Shown: piece by piece, positions 32,727 to 40,275 of the stretch
How positions within the stretch are numbered: position 1 is the first letter of the stretch
Layout of the letters: each line of letters begins with the position of its first letter
Assembly: GCA_964640225.1 (NCBI GenBank)
Contig: CAZXFI010000001.1
Coordinates: forward strand, 1 to 64,000
Origin: JAGLWW01 sp964640225
Lineage (GTDB): Archaea > Aenigmatarchaeota > Aenigmatarchaeia > PWEA01 > JAGHBM01
DNA: 64,000 bases
Reading direction: 5' to 3'
Program-made: the position numbers and the translations under genes
The notes under the pieces: model-generated
Seen by the model: the letters and a program-made list of their open reading frames with translations, nothing else
Database searches by the model: none
Told to the model about the DNA's origin: nothing

Positions 32727-33596
32727 ATGGAATGGTTTATATTTGCTTTGGGGGCCGCGGTAATAACGGCCTTCGTGTCCGTTATTGAAAAAAGAGTGCT
32801 TTTCAAGGAGCATGCCACGGAATTCTCGGCCACCCTCGCCCTGATGAACTTCCTTGTCACCATACCGTTCTTCTATCTGGTTGATTTCAGCATAGCCCCC
32901 CTAATCTGGATTCTTATAGTGGCGTCTGCGTTCTTCGCCTCAATAGGCTTCCTTTTCGTGGCCAAGGCAGTCCGCCACATGGAGCTTTCCGCGGCCTCCC
33001 CGTTGCTCAATTTCGGTCCCGGGTTCACGGCAGTTATTGCAGTGCTTATACTCGGGGAAATTTTGAGCCCCCTGAACGTGGTTGGAATAATTACCCTGAT
33101 ACTGGGCTCATACGTGCTGGAGATAGATTTCCGCTCCCATGACTTGTTAACGCCGATAAGGAAAATCTGGAAATCCCGTTACATACACTACATATTCCTT
33201 GCCCTGGGTTCCTACTCCGTAAGTTCCGTGATGGGCAAGTACGTGCTGGGATACGTGACCCCCATAACCCTGGTGTTCCTGGAGCAGCTGTTCGTGGCCC
33301 TGATATTTCTTGGAATTCTTTACGCTGGTTATGACGGCTTCCGGGGGATAGGCCACGGGATTAAAAAGGTTGGGTGGTGGATACTTCTCATGGCAATAAT
33401 GACTGTCTCCTACCGACTTCTCCAGGCAGCGGCAATAAAGATGACCTACGTCAGCCTGGTAATGCCCATAAAGAGGCTCAACACACTCTTCGCGACCATA
33501 ATAGGAGGAAAGCTTTTCAGGGAGCACGGGCTTTACCAGAAAATCGCGGCCTGTATAATAATGATAATCGGGGCAATTCTTGTTGTTCTAGGCTAG
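32727..33596 (+). CDS. EamA/DMT-family transporter
   Basis: A 289-residue protein with ten predicted membrane helices in two EamA repeats, the second beginning near residue 150. The C-terminal block VMPIKRLNTLFATIIGGKLFREH is typical of the family. Substrate is unknown (metabolite or amino-acid export). It diverges from metG, and the 45-base spacer is AT-rich and probably holds both promoters. Confidence 0.85.
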   Translation: MEWFIFALGAAVITAFVSVIEKRVLFKEHATEFSATLALMNFLVTIPFFYLVDFSIAPLIWILIVASAFFASIGFLFVAKAVRHMELSAASPLLNFGPGFTAVIAVLILGEILSPLNVVGIITLILGSYVLEIDFRSHDLLTPIRKIWKSRYIHYIFLALGSYSVSSVMGKYVLGYVTPITLVFLEQLFVALIFLGILYAGYDGFRGIGHGIKKVGWWILLMAIMTVSYRLLQAAAIKMTYVSLVMPIKRLNTLFATIIGGKLFREHGLYQKIAACIIMIIGAILVVLG

Positions 33597-33641
33597 CAAA
33601 AATTTAAATCCTTAAAAGCAGACCATTTAATTGGTGATTAC

Positions 33642-34166
33642 ATGTACAAGGAACTGGAGGGACCGGATGCCTTGGAACTTTGCGGTGAGATGAACCTGAG
33701 CAAGAAGCAGATAAGCAGCATAACCTCCCTTAAATATCCTTTATACAGGGGGAAATTTGGCTCCGAGATTTTTAACATAACCAACGGGAAAATATCAAGG
33801 GCGGAGATAGCAAGAGTTCTTGAAATTCACTACAGCAGCGTCAACGAGGCCTGCAAGAAATATTATCCGGAAAAGATAAGAAAAAGGGAATGGGTAGGTG
33901 AGGCGGAAAATTTCTACGCCCGGAACTCGGATAAAAAATTCGTAATCAAGGATTCTGGAAGATTTTATCTTGACTCCCTGGAGAAAATATACGATGAAAT
34001 GGACATGGATTACAACCACAGGATAAAGCTTCTCAGAAAGCTGAAAAGGCCGGTTAAACTGGATGAAGTAAAAAAGGAGTACAACTGCCACGGGCTGTAT
34101 AACGTAATGAAATTGCTGGAACTGGACATGATTAGGGAAATTAAACCCAGGAAAAAGAAGTCATAG
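33642..34166 (+). CDS. Hypothetical protein with HTH-like segment
   Basis: A 174-residue soluble protein. It includes ISRAEIARVLEIHYSSVNEACKKYYPEKI, which reads like a helix-turn-helix, and a basic C-terminus (KPRKKKS). The middle (VIKDSGRFYLDSLEKIYDEMD) is helical. No family is recognised. GGTGA lies four bases before the ATG. It ends six bases into the convergent DUF116 gene. Confidence 0.65.
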   Translation: MYKELEGPDALELCGEMNLSKKQISSITSLKYPLYRGKFGSEIFNITNGKISRAEIARVLEIHYSSVNEACKKYYPEKIRKREWVGEAENFYARNSDKKFVIKDSGRFYLDSLEKIYDEMDMDYNHRIKLLRKLKRPVKLDEVKKEYNCHGLYNVMKLLELDMIREIKPRKKKS

Positions 34167-34769
34167 TGTCTTCTCAAGCGTGCCCATTTCAAACTTGGTG
34201 TTCGCGCAGCCGTTCTTTATCAGGGGTATCCCCTGGATTTTCTTGTCAGTGGACGAGAGAAGCCTGCCTGCAAGGTTTATTTCCTCAGTACAGGCCACCC
34301 CCACAACGCCGTCGTACTTGTTCAGGATTTTCTTCACGCACGAGCCCCCGGGAAGCACGTAGATGTCGTAACCCCTCTTCTTCGCAAGCTTCGTGGCCCT
34401 GTTCACAAGGCAGTCCCCGGAGCAGCCCCTGCAGTAGTAGGATGAAGTCTTGGGGTCAAAGCGCGCCTTGCACCTGCTGTCCATGTGCTTCCTTGAGCAG
34501 TGGGGAAGGAGAAGGGCGCGGCTACTGGTCTTTTCAAATTCATCCCTCATTGAGAGGTTCAGGACGTACGTGTCTATCATGTCCTCAACCAGGGTTACCG
34601 CGTCTGATACTGGTATTCCTACCAGCTTGTCAACCCTGAACTTCTTTACGAGATAACCGGCCTTCTTGCCCAAGTTTCTGTGTATGTTCTGCTGGTGGGA
34701 AAGTTTGGCCACGTCCCTGAAGAAAGCGCGTGAAAGATTGGAGAGGTCAAAGTTGAACTTGTAGGCCAT
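34161..34769 (-). CDS. DUF116 family protein
   Basis: A 202-residue protein matching DUF116: LLLPHCSRKHMDSRCKAR, YYCRGCSGDCLVNRATKLAKKRG, VLPGGSCVKKIL, VVGVACTEEI and PLIKNGCANTKF. The many conserved cysteines suggest metal or Fe-S binding. Function is unknown; some relatives sit beside tRNA- or translation-related genes. GGTGA precedes the ATG. Confidence 0.85.
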   Translation of the reverse strand: MAYKFNFDLSNLSRAFFRDVAKLSHQQNIHRNLGKKAGYLVKKFRVDKLVGIPVSDAVTLVEDMIDTYVLNLSMRDEFEKTSSRALLLPHCSRKHMDSRCKARFDPKTSSYYCRGCSGDCLVNRATKLAKKRGYDIYVLPGGSCVKKILNKYDGVVGVACTEEINLAGRLLSSTDKKIQGIPLIKNGCANTKFEMGTLEKTL

Positions 34770-34816
34770 TTTTTCACCTTTTCAATGACCCCCACGGTTT
34801 AGTTTTGTAACCTGTT

Positions 34817-35578
34817 TTATATAAAATTATTATCACCCAGTTTTTCCAGGACGAAATCCGGCTTTTTTCCGGCCAGTTTTTTCAGGTCTTCTTTTGTGTA
34901 TTCTCCCGTGGCCACAAAAGCGAAGGCCCAGCCGAGTTTTTTTGCGAACTCCAGGTCCGACTTCAGGGAATCGCCGAAAAAAATGGTCTCTCCCGGCTCC
35001 AGGCCGTACTTGTTTTTCACGTAACTAACGGAGAAATCCGAGGGCTTTCCTATTACCTCGGCCTTGGCCCCGGAGAGCTCCTCCACCTTCTTCACGAAGA
35101 CGCCCACCCCCGGAAGGGTCCTGCCCCCCAGGGGCCATTTCATGCCTGTGGCATTGGTTATGAAGGGTGTTCCGCGGGAAACGAGCTTAGCGGCCTTTTC
35201 CAGCCTTTCCTGCTCGTCATTATAAACAACCACGACGTAATCGGGCTCTTCCGAAAGCTCCATACCCTCTCTTACAAAATACTCCTTTGCCTCCTTTTTT
35301 GACACGCAGAATATTTTTCTGGCTCCCTCCTGCCTGAGATATTGGAGAATTAGCTCCAGGGAGCAGGTCAAGCGGAACTCTTCGGTAATTATGCCTAGGC
35401 TCTCCAGCTTTGATACGAAGCCTGAGGGAGAAAGCATGCTGTTGTTGGTTACGAAATAAACCTGTTTTCCTTCTTTGTGCAGTTTATCCAGAAATTCGCG
35501 GGCCCCGGGCACGAGCCTGTCCCAGTACCACACCGTGCCGTCCAGGTCAAACACGAAGTTCCTGAAATCAGGGAGCAT
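34817..35578 (-). CDS. HAD-family phosphatase (NagD-like)
   Basis: A 253-residue haloacid-dehalogenase-type hydrolase from the ATG at 35578 (the upstream extension to 35614 is not conserved). Motif I FVFDLDGTVWYW, motif II FVTNNS, the NagD/4-nitrophenylphosphatase cap with LILQYLR and PFITNATG, Lys of motif III in IGKPSDF, motif IV FFGDSLKSDLEFAKKLGW. Substrate unknown; phosphoglycolate is an attractive candidate because RuBisCO oxygenation would produce it, but that is inference. Confidence 0.88.
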   Translation of the reverse strand: MLPDFRNFVFDLDGTVWYWDRLVPGAREFLDKLHKEGKQVYFVTNNSMLSPSGFVSKLESLGIITEEFRLTCSLELILQYLRQEGARKIFCVSKKEAKEYFVREGMELSEEPDYVVVVYNDEQERLEKAAKLVSRGTPFITNATGMKWPLGGRTLPGVGVFVKKVEELSGAKAEVIGKPSDFSVSYVKNKYGLEPGETIFFGDSLKSDLEFAKKLGWAFAFVATGEYTKEDLKKLAGKKPDFVLEKLGDNNFI

Positions 35579-35624
35579 AAGTTTGTTTGACCTCCATAGT
35601 ATAAAAACTTGCAATCAGGTCGTT

Positions 35625-37076
35625 TCATTCGCCGCTCCACTTCCATGTTTTCTGCTCGCCGTAGCCGAACATTGTCGATATTTTTTCCATCAATCCCGAT
35701 ATTGCACTGAAAAAACTGGACAGCAGGTCGTAGTCTTCCTCTTTTTTGTTATAGCCAACTCCACTGCCTCCGCCGCCCCCTCCGCCTCCGCCACCGGTTG
35801 TGGTGGTGGTTGACTCGGAGAGGGTTGTGGTGGTTGAAACGGATGTGGTGGTGGAGGATGTGGATGAAGTGGTTGCTACGGTGGACGAAGTAGAAGAGGA
35901 ACCGCCTTTTTCAATTATCAGCCCGGTTCTGGGGTTTATTTCATAGAGCGTGCCGTTGATGAAGACGCTCTCAGTCTCGTCCGCGGATATGCCTGCGACC
36001 ACTATCGCATTTTCAAACTCGCGAGCGTAAACCGAGCCCTGGACGTTGTAGTAGCCGCCGACCGGGTTGCCAAACTGGTGGTCCATCACCGGATAATAGC
36101 CGTTGCCTGAGTCGTCGCCGAAAAAGTTCCATGCGTAGTAGCTTTTTCCCATGTCCTCAACCGCGAATAGGAAGCACGCCAGGGTGAAGTTCAAAATCTT
36201 CGCGGCCTCCTGGGGGTCGCTTTCCGGGTTGCTTGTCCCGCTTACCACGGCTATGATGTTGCCTCGCTCGGCCTGGGAACGAAGCGCGTCTATGGCAAAA
36301 ATAGTGTAAAATTCGCCGTAGCCCGGCTCGTATATTCCGTGTATTTTTCCGTGGACAAAATTTTCCCACAGGTGAATCCCTGTTATGTCCTCGGAGAAAA
36401 CAGTGTATTTCCATGAGTTGGGCATCACGAGCCCGCTCCCTATCTCCGACTGCAGCCCGCTGAGGTGGTTGTACATCAGGTTGGAGCCCACGGGCTCCTC
36501 GTCGTTCCAGTCCTTCATGTAGCCGTTTTCATCGTCCCACAGCTCCATCTCCTCGCAGGGGTGGTTGAACGGGGCGCTGCAATAGCCCCCGTTGTAGAAG
36601 TCAAGAGCGGCGTCGTCGGCGAATATCCCGTCATACTGGGGGTTCTGATCAAGAAAATCAACCGACTTCGCGGCGTAATAACTGCTCCACCCGCTCCCGG
36701 GCTTCATGAGGTACATCCTGTAGGACGGCTGCTGCACGTAGATGCGGTCCTCGTTTTGGGCGTGGACAAACCAGTCCTCGTGCTGGTCCACGTAATCCCA
36801 GTCCTCGTAGTAGGTGTTCTCGTAAATCGTGTCATAGTATCCGAAGGCAATCATGTCCGGGTTTAATGCCTTGATGTTTGAAACCGAATCGGGTATGCTG
36901 CCGGATTTCCCGCAGCTTATCATGTCAAAATTATTTGCAAGGAACTCCTGGTTGTCCGGGTCGTTTATTGCCGTGGTGTAGCATATTGACAGCTTCTTTA
37001 ACTGCCCGTCTCCCAGAACATCCGGCATTAGCAGGCACGAGGCCAGCAGAAAGCACAAAAGCAAGGTTTTCTTCAT
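35625..37076 (-). CDS. Secreted glycosidase-like protein with Ser/Thr linker and poly-Gly
   Basis: A 483-residue exported protein from the ATG at 37076, with signal peptide MKKTLLLCFLLASCLLMPDVLG. Residues about 25-355 look like a TIM barrel of the putative glycoside hydrolase type (GHL-like): DMIAFGYYDT, DGIFADDAALD, LVMPNSWKYT, IHGIYEPGYGEF, YYAWNFFGDDSG. A beta domain follows, then a Ser/Thr linker (STSSTVATTSST...), a run of ten glycines and a short Lys/Glu/Asp tail with an amphipathic helix. The linker is probably O-glycosylated. No catalytic assignment can be proven by eye. Confidence 0.75.
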   Translation of the reverse strand: MKKTLLLCFLLASCLLMPDVLGDGQLKKLSICYTTAINDPDNQEFLANNFDMISCGKSGSIPDSVSNIKALNPDMIAFGYYDTIYENTYYEDWDYVDQHEDWFVHAQNEDRIYVQQPSYRMYLMKPGSGWSSYYAAKSVDFLDQNPQYDGIFADDAALDFYNGGYCSAPFNHPCEEMELWDDENGYMKDWNDEEPVGSNLMYNHLSGLQSEIGSGLVMPNSWKYTVFSEDITGIHLWENFVHGKIHGIYEPGYGEFYTIFAIDALRSQAERGNIIAVVSGTSNPESDPQEAAKILNFTLACFLFAVEDMGKSYYAWNFFGDDSGNGYYPVMDHQFGNPVGGYYNVQGSVYAREFENAIVVAGISADETESVFINGTLYEINPRTGLIIEKGGSSSTSSTVATTSSTSSTTTSVSTTTTLSESTTTTTGGGGGGGGGGSGVGYNKKEEDYDLLSSFFSAISGLMEKISTMFGYGEQKTWKWSGE

Positions 37077-37118
37077 CTTACTCCTGTATTGTTCGCTTCC
37101 AAAATTTAAAACCTTGAC

Positions 37119-37126
37119 TATATAAA
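37119..37126 (+). promoter_or_regulatory. TATA box for the 29-residue basic protein
   Basis: TATATAAA predicts transcription from about 37148, which leaves a 15-base leader carrying GAGGTGA before the ATT at 37164. Confidence 0.55.
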
Positions 37127-37163
37127 TGCCTGTCCGAATAAAGTAACTGACGAGGTGATAATT

Positions 37164-37253
37164 ATTCCCTGCGGAAAGAAAAGGAAGAAAAAGAAAATAA
37201 AGACCCACAAGCTCAAGAAGAAAAGGAAGAAAATGCGGCACAAGAAAAAATAA
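37164..37253 (+). CDS. Tiny basic protein, bS22/COX24 (mS38)-like, ATT start predicted
   Basis: A 29-codon frame reading x-PCGKKRKKKKIKTHK followed by LKKKRKKMRHKKK. It closely resembles the AURKAIP1/COX24-domain peptides of Bacteroidota (PCGKKRKRHKMATHKRKK type), relatives of mycobacterial bS22 and mitochondrial mS38; the C-terminal LKxKRxKMR also recalls eL41. No ATG, GTG or TTG lies in the right place: GAGGTGA ends five bases before an ATT aligned with the family start Met. The only alternative is the GTG at 37155, which is part of that ribosome-binding site. TATA, ribosome-binding site and codon frame agree on a real gene. Confidence 0.72.
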   Translation: MPCGKKRKKKKIKTHKLKKKRKKMRHKKK

Positions 37254-37294
37254 AACTTTAAAGGTTAAATCTTATTTCATTCTTAGTATACCTT

Positions 37295-38368
37295 ATGGAA
37301 GAGATTTTTTCCCAACTTGACCGGATTTCGGGCAGAATCAAGAGCCTGGAGGATGACAGGAAAAGGCTGGCCGATTTCCTGAGGGCGCTCAAGGGCCTGG
37401 ACATGAAAAAGGATTCCCGCATACTTGAGGACAGAATGGCCGTGCGCGTGAAGGGTAGCAGGCCGGAAAGGGCGAAGTTCATAGGGGTTGACGGCGGGCT
37501 TTCAAAGAGAACCTACCACTCGCTGGACATGGTACTCAGCAGGGCGGTGGGCGCGGTTTTTGACTACAGGAAGGACCGGCTGGACAGCGTTTCCTACTGC
37601 CCCTCCACATCCCCGACTCCTGTTCTAAGGATTATACACGACGCCTCGGACAGCGACTTCCAGTACATGGCTTCCTTTGAGAGGATAAACACCGAGATAA
37701 ACGTGATGAAGAAATGCCTGGACCTCAACCCGACCATACTGCTAGCAGACGGCTCAATAACTCCACATCCCTCGGACCATCCGGGCAAGGGCTCCAGGGT
37801 TTACCCTGAATATAAAAGGCTCACAGACAACTACAAGGAGCTGTACAGGAAAGCGGGAGGTTTCCTTTTTGCCGGGGTCATAGAGGACAGCAGGAGCTCC
37901 ACTTTCTCCGATTACATATCCGAGAACATACTCAGCCAGATAAAAAGCGGCAAGGTCGGGGAGCTGAAGAAGATTCTGTCCCACACCCGGGACACCAACC
38001 TTCTGTTCCATGTGCTGGAAAAGGGGGAGAGAAGTTTCGTGATGAGGATGAGGTACAACCCGGATATGGGCGACTACGGCCGAAACCTTTACCTCTTCTA
38101 CCTGAAAACCACGGAGTACGACAGGCCCGTGAGAGTGGAGTTCTACGCGGCCGAAGACCCGGTCGCGGTGGCGGACAAGGTGGCCTCGCTCATTTATTTT
38201 GTTTCATCGCAGAACCAGGAGTACGGGCTGCCCCCGGTGATAATAGAGGCCGACAGCAGGGCCAAGATAAGGGAAGGCGAGCTTGACGTGATACATTCGC
38301 ACATAGTGGACCGCGTGGGGAACCTTCCCTCGCTTTACAAGCTCAGAAGGGACAGGAGACCTTTCTAA
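37295..38368 (+). CDS. nurA: NurA-domain nuclease
   Basis: A 357-residue 5'-3' nuclease of the HerA-NurA-Mre11-Rad50 end-resection pathway. NurA features are KFIGVDGGLSK (metal-binding Asp), ILLADGSI, FLFAGVIEDSRSS, VRVEFYA, and the late PVIIEADSRAKI. The N-terminal 60 residues are coiled-coil-like. HerA, Mre11 and Rad50 are not in the window. RpoL follows after 36 bases. Confidence 0.85.
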   Translation: MEEIFSQLDRISGRIKSLEDDRKRLADFLRALKGLDMKKDSRILEDRMAVRVKGSRPERAKFIGVDGGLSKRTYHSLDMVLSRAVGAVFDYRKDRLDSVSYCPSTSPTPVLRIIHDASDSDFQYMASFERINTEINVMKKCLDLNPTILLADGSITPHPSDHPGKGSRVYPEYKRLTDNYKELYRKAGGFLFAGVIEDSRSSTFSDYISENILSQIKSGKVGELKKILSHTRDTNLLFHVLEKGERSFVMRMRYNPDMGDYGRNLYLFYLKTTEYDRPVRVEFYAAEDPVAVADKVASLIYFVSSQNQEYGLPPVIIEADSRAKIREGELDVIHSHIVDRVGNLPSLYKLRRDRRPF

Positions 38369-38404
38369 CGTTAACTTTATATAATTATCTCGTGAGGAAT
38401 AACT

Positions 38405-38680
38405 ATGAACATAAAGATTATAGGAAAGGGAAAGAACAAGCTCCGGGTGGAGTTTGAGGGCGAGGACCACACGCTTCTCAACCTGCTGAGAAAGGCACTC
38501 TGGGAAGAAGGGGCCGACTACTCCGCCTACAAGAAGACCCATCCGTTCCTTGACAACCCTGAACTAATCCTAGAAACGGACAAGAAAGACCCCACGAGGA
38601 TCCTGAAAACCGCCGCAAAGAAAATCGCGGACCAGATGGTGGATTTCAGGAAGGAGTTTACCAGGGCGCTCGGAAAATAA
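38405..38680 (+). CDS. rpoL: RNA polymerase subunit L (Rpo11)
   Basis: A 91-residue subunit that dimerises with Rpo3 in polymerase assembly. EDHTLLNLLRKALWEE is the conserved alpha-motif, and AYKKTHPFLDNPELILET matches the family. Normal length. Encoded in a forward run nurA-rpoL-DUF99-signal peptidase-TFS. Confidence 0.95.
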   Translation: MNIKIIGKGKNKLRVEFEGEDHTLLNLLRKALWEEGADYSAYKKTHPFLDNPELILETDKKDPTRILKTAAKKIADQMVDFRKEFTRALGK

Positions 38681-38718
38681 ACTTTATATATTTCTTTTTT
38701 AATCTATAACCAGATTCA

Positions 38719-39297
38719 ATGATAGTCAAAAACGAAATTCGTGTTCTCGGATGGGATGACGCACCCTTTGAAAAAGGCTCCCGCGGCAGGGTGATGCTTG
38801 TCGGTACGGTCTTCAGGGGCGGCTCCTTCATGGACGGGATTCTCAGGACAGACGTGGAGATAGACGGGCTTGACGCCACGGAAAAGATGGCAAAGGCCGT
38901 TCGGAAGACGAAGCACAAGGACCTCAGGGTGATAATGCTCGGGGGAATAACCTTCGGGGGATTCAACTTCGTTGACCTGAAAGAGCTACGCAGGAAAACC
39001 GGGCTTCCCGTAATCTCTGTCGTAAGGAAGAGAACTGATATGAAGAAATTCACGGATGCCATGAAGAATCTGCCTTATTTTGAAAAGAGGTGGGAAGCCG
39101 TGGAAAACGCGGGAGATTTTTGCAGATTAAGTCTGAAGGGCAAAGGTATTTATTTCCAAAAAACTGGATTAACAGAAGAAGAGGCTGAAAAAATAATAAG
39201 GGTTACCATAAAAAGGGGACTGATTCCGGAACCTCTCAGGGTGGCCCACCTGATTGCCTCGGGAGTGACCAGGGGTGAGAGCATTGGCAGGGCTTAA
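38719..39297 (+). CDS. DUF99 (UPF0215) family protein
   Basis: A 192-residue protein of the archaeal DUF99 family, related in fold to endonuclease V. LGWDDAPF, VGTVFRGGSFMDGIL, IMLGGITFGGFNFVDL, LPVISVVRKR and, near the end, PEPLRVAHLIASGVTRGES are recognisable. The nuclease-type Asp is kept, but activity is unproven. The signal peptidase gene starts inside its last codons. Confidence 0.88.
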   Translation: MIVKNEIRVLGWDDAPFEKGSRGRVMLVGTVFRGGSFMDGILRTDVEIDGLDATEKMAKAVRKTKHKDLRVIMLGGITFGGFNFVDLKELRRKTGLPVISVVRKRTDMKKFTDAMKNLPYFEKRWEAVENAGDFCRLSLKGKGIYFQKTGLTEEEAEKIIRVTIKRGLIPEPLRVAHLIASGVTRGESIGRA

Positions 39298-39892
39298 CTT
39301 AAGGAAATTATGGAAAATTCTTAACACCGGGTGGATCGGGGGTATTTTTTACACGATTCTCGGGGTGGCCGTGGCCGTGTCAGTGCACCAGGTTTCGGGG
39401 GTTCTGCTGGGAACGGGGCTTCCCATAGTCACCGTATCAAGCGAGTCAATGGTGCCCGTGCTCAATGTGGGCGACATAGTCATGATAAAAGGGGAGGAAA
39501 CCTACGGAACCGGGGACATAATAGTTTTTGACGGCTGGGAAACCGAGCCCATAATACACAGGATAGTGGCCACGGGAGAATATCCCAGCGTGGAGAAAAT
39601 GGAAGGCTGGAACGAGCTCACAGACAAGTACGTAAGCGAGCTTTCCCTCTCCAGCGGGGGAGGAAAGATTTATATAACTAAGGGTGATAATAATAGGAAA
39701 TGCGACCAGTGCGCCGGGAGATTTGCCATTGAGGAGTACCGGGTTTACGGCAAAGCCGTGGCGAAAGTCCCTTACTTGGGATGGGTAAAGATACTGTTCG
39801 TGAGATGGTTTTTGGTGGATCCTCTCAAGGGAATAATTGTCCTAGGCGTGTTTGGCGCTGCTTACTTCGTATACAAAGGGGTGAAACAGTGA
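39284..39892 (+). CDS. Signal peptidase I (archaeal/ER type)
   Basis: Removes Sec signal peptides on the outer face of the membrane. From the TTG at 39284, which has GGTGA five bases upstream, the product has 202 residues (GTG at 39275 is the alternative). A membrane helix at about 15-40 precedes the catalytic block VSSESMVPVL (Ser near 55), then VGDIVMIKG, IIHRIVATG (His in place of Lys, as in archaeal and SipW enzymes), ITKGDNNRKCD and a second membrane helix at the C-terminus. A CDQC insert is unusual. It would serve the many secreted proteins in this window. Confidence 0.9.
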   Translation: MAGLNLRKLWKILNTGWIGGIFYTILGVAVAVSVHQVSGVLLGTGLPIVTVSSESMVPVLNVGDIVMIKGEETYGTGDIIVFDGWETEPIIHRIVATGEYPSVEKMEGWNELTDKYVSELSLSSGGGKIYITKGDNNRKCDQCAGRFAIEEYRVYGKAVAKVPYLGWVKILFVRWFLVDPLKGIIVLGVFGAAYFVYKGVKQ

Positions 39893-40230
39893 GATTTTGC
39901 GACAAGTGCGGGGGTATGATGATACCCAGGAAATCAGAGAAAAAAAAGAGAGGCGTGCTTCTTGTCTGCAGGAAATGCGGGAACAAGATCGGCTCCTACG
40001 CCAAGGATTACAACCTGAAGGAAAAAATGGAGAAAAAACCGCGGGATGATATAATAGTTATGGAAAAGGACATCTCTTTGGAGACTCTTCCCGTTACCAA
40101 AATACAGTGCCCGAAGTGCGAGCACACCAAGGCCTACTGGTGGCTTATGCAGACCCGCTCGGTTGACGAGGCACCCACCCGCTTCTACCAGTGCTGCAAG
40201 TGTGGGCACAAGTGGAGAGAGTACCAGTAA
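39889..40230 (+). CDS. tfs: Transcription cleavage factor TFS
   Basis: Stimulates RNA cleavage by stalled RNA polymerase. From the GTG at 39889 (GGGGTGA upstream, overlapping the signal peptidase stop) it has 113 residues. N-terminal zinc ribbon RFCDKCGGMM with CRKCGNKIG, and a TFIIS-type C-terminal ribbon CPKCEHTKAYWW, the acidic loop RSVDEAPTRFY, CCKCGHKW. The frame extends upstream to 39781, but that part lies inside the signal peptidase gene. Confidence 0.95.
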   Translation: MRFCDKCGGMMIPRKSEKKKRGVLLVCRKCGNKIGSYAKDYNLKEKMEKKPRDDIIVMEKDISLETLPVTKIQCPKCEHTKAYWWLMQTRSVDEAPTRFYQCCKCGHKWREYQ

Positions 40231-40275
40231 TTCTGAACATTTATTTAAGCTGGATTAGAATATTAAAGGAGTGCT

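Noticed and set aside
35579..35614. Longer HAD phosphatase start
   Set aside because: The family begins at the strand containing DLDGT, a few residues after the ATG at 35578. The extension is unconserved.
37164..37253. Calling the 29-residue peptide eL41
   Set aside because: Only the C-terminal LKxKRxKMR part resembles eL41. The PCGKKRK start and overall length match the COX24/bS22 type better, so eL41 is kept only as an alternative.
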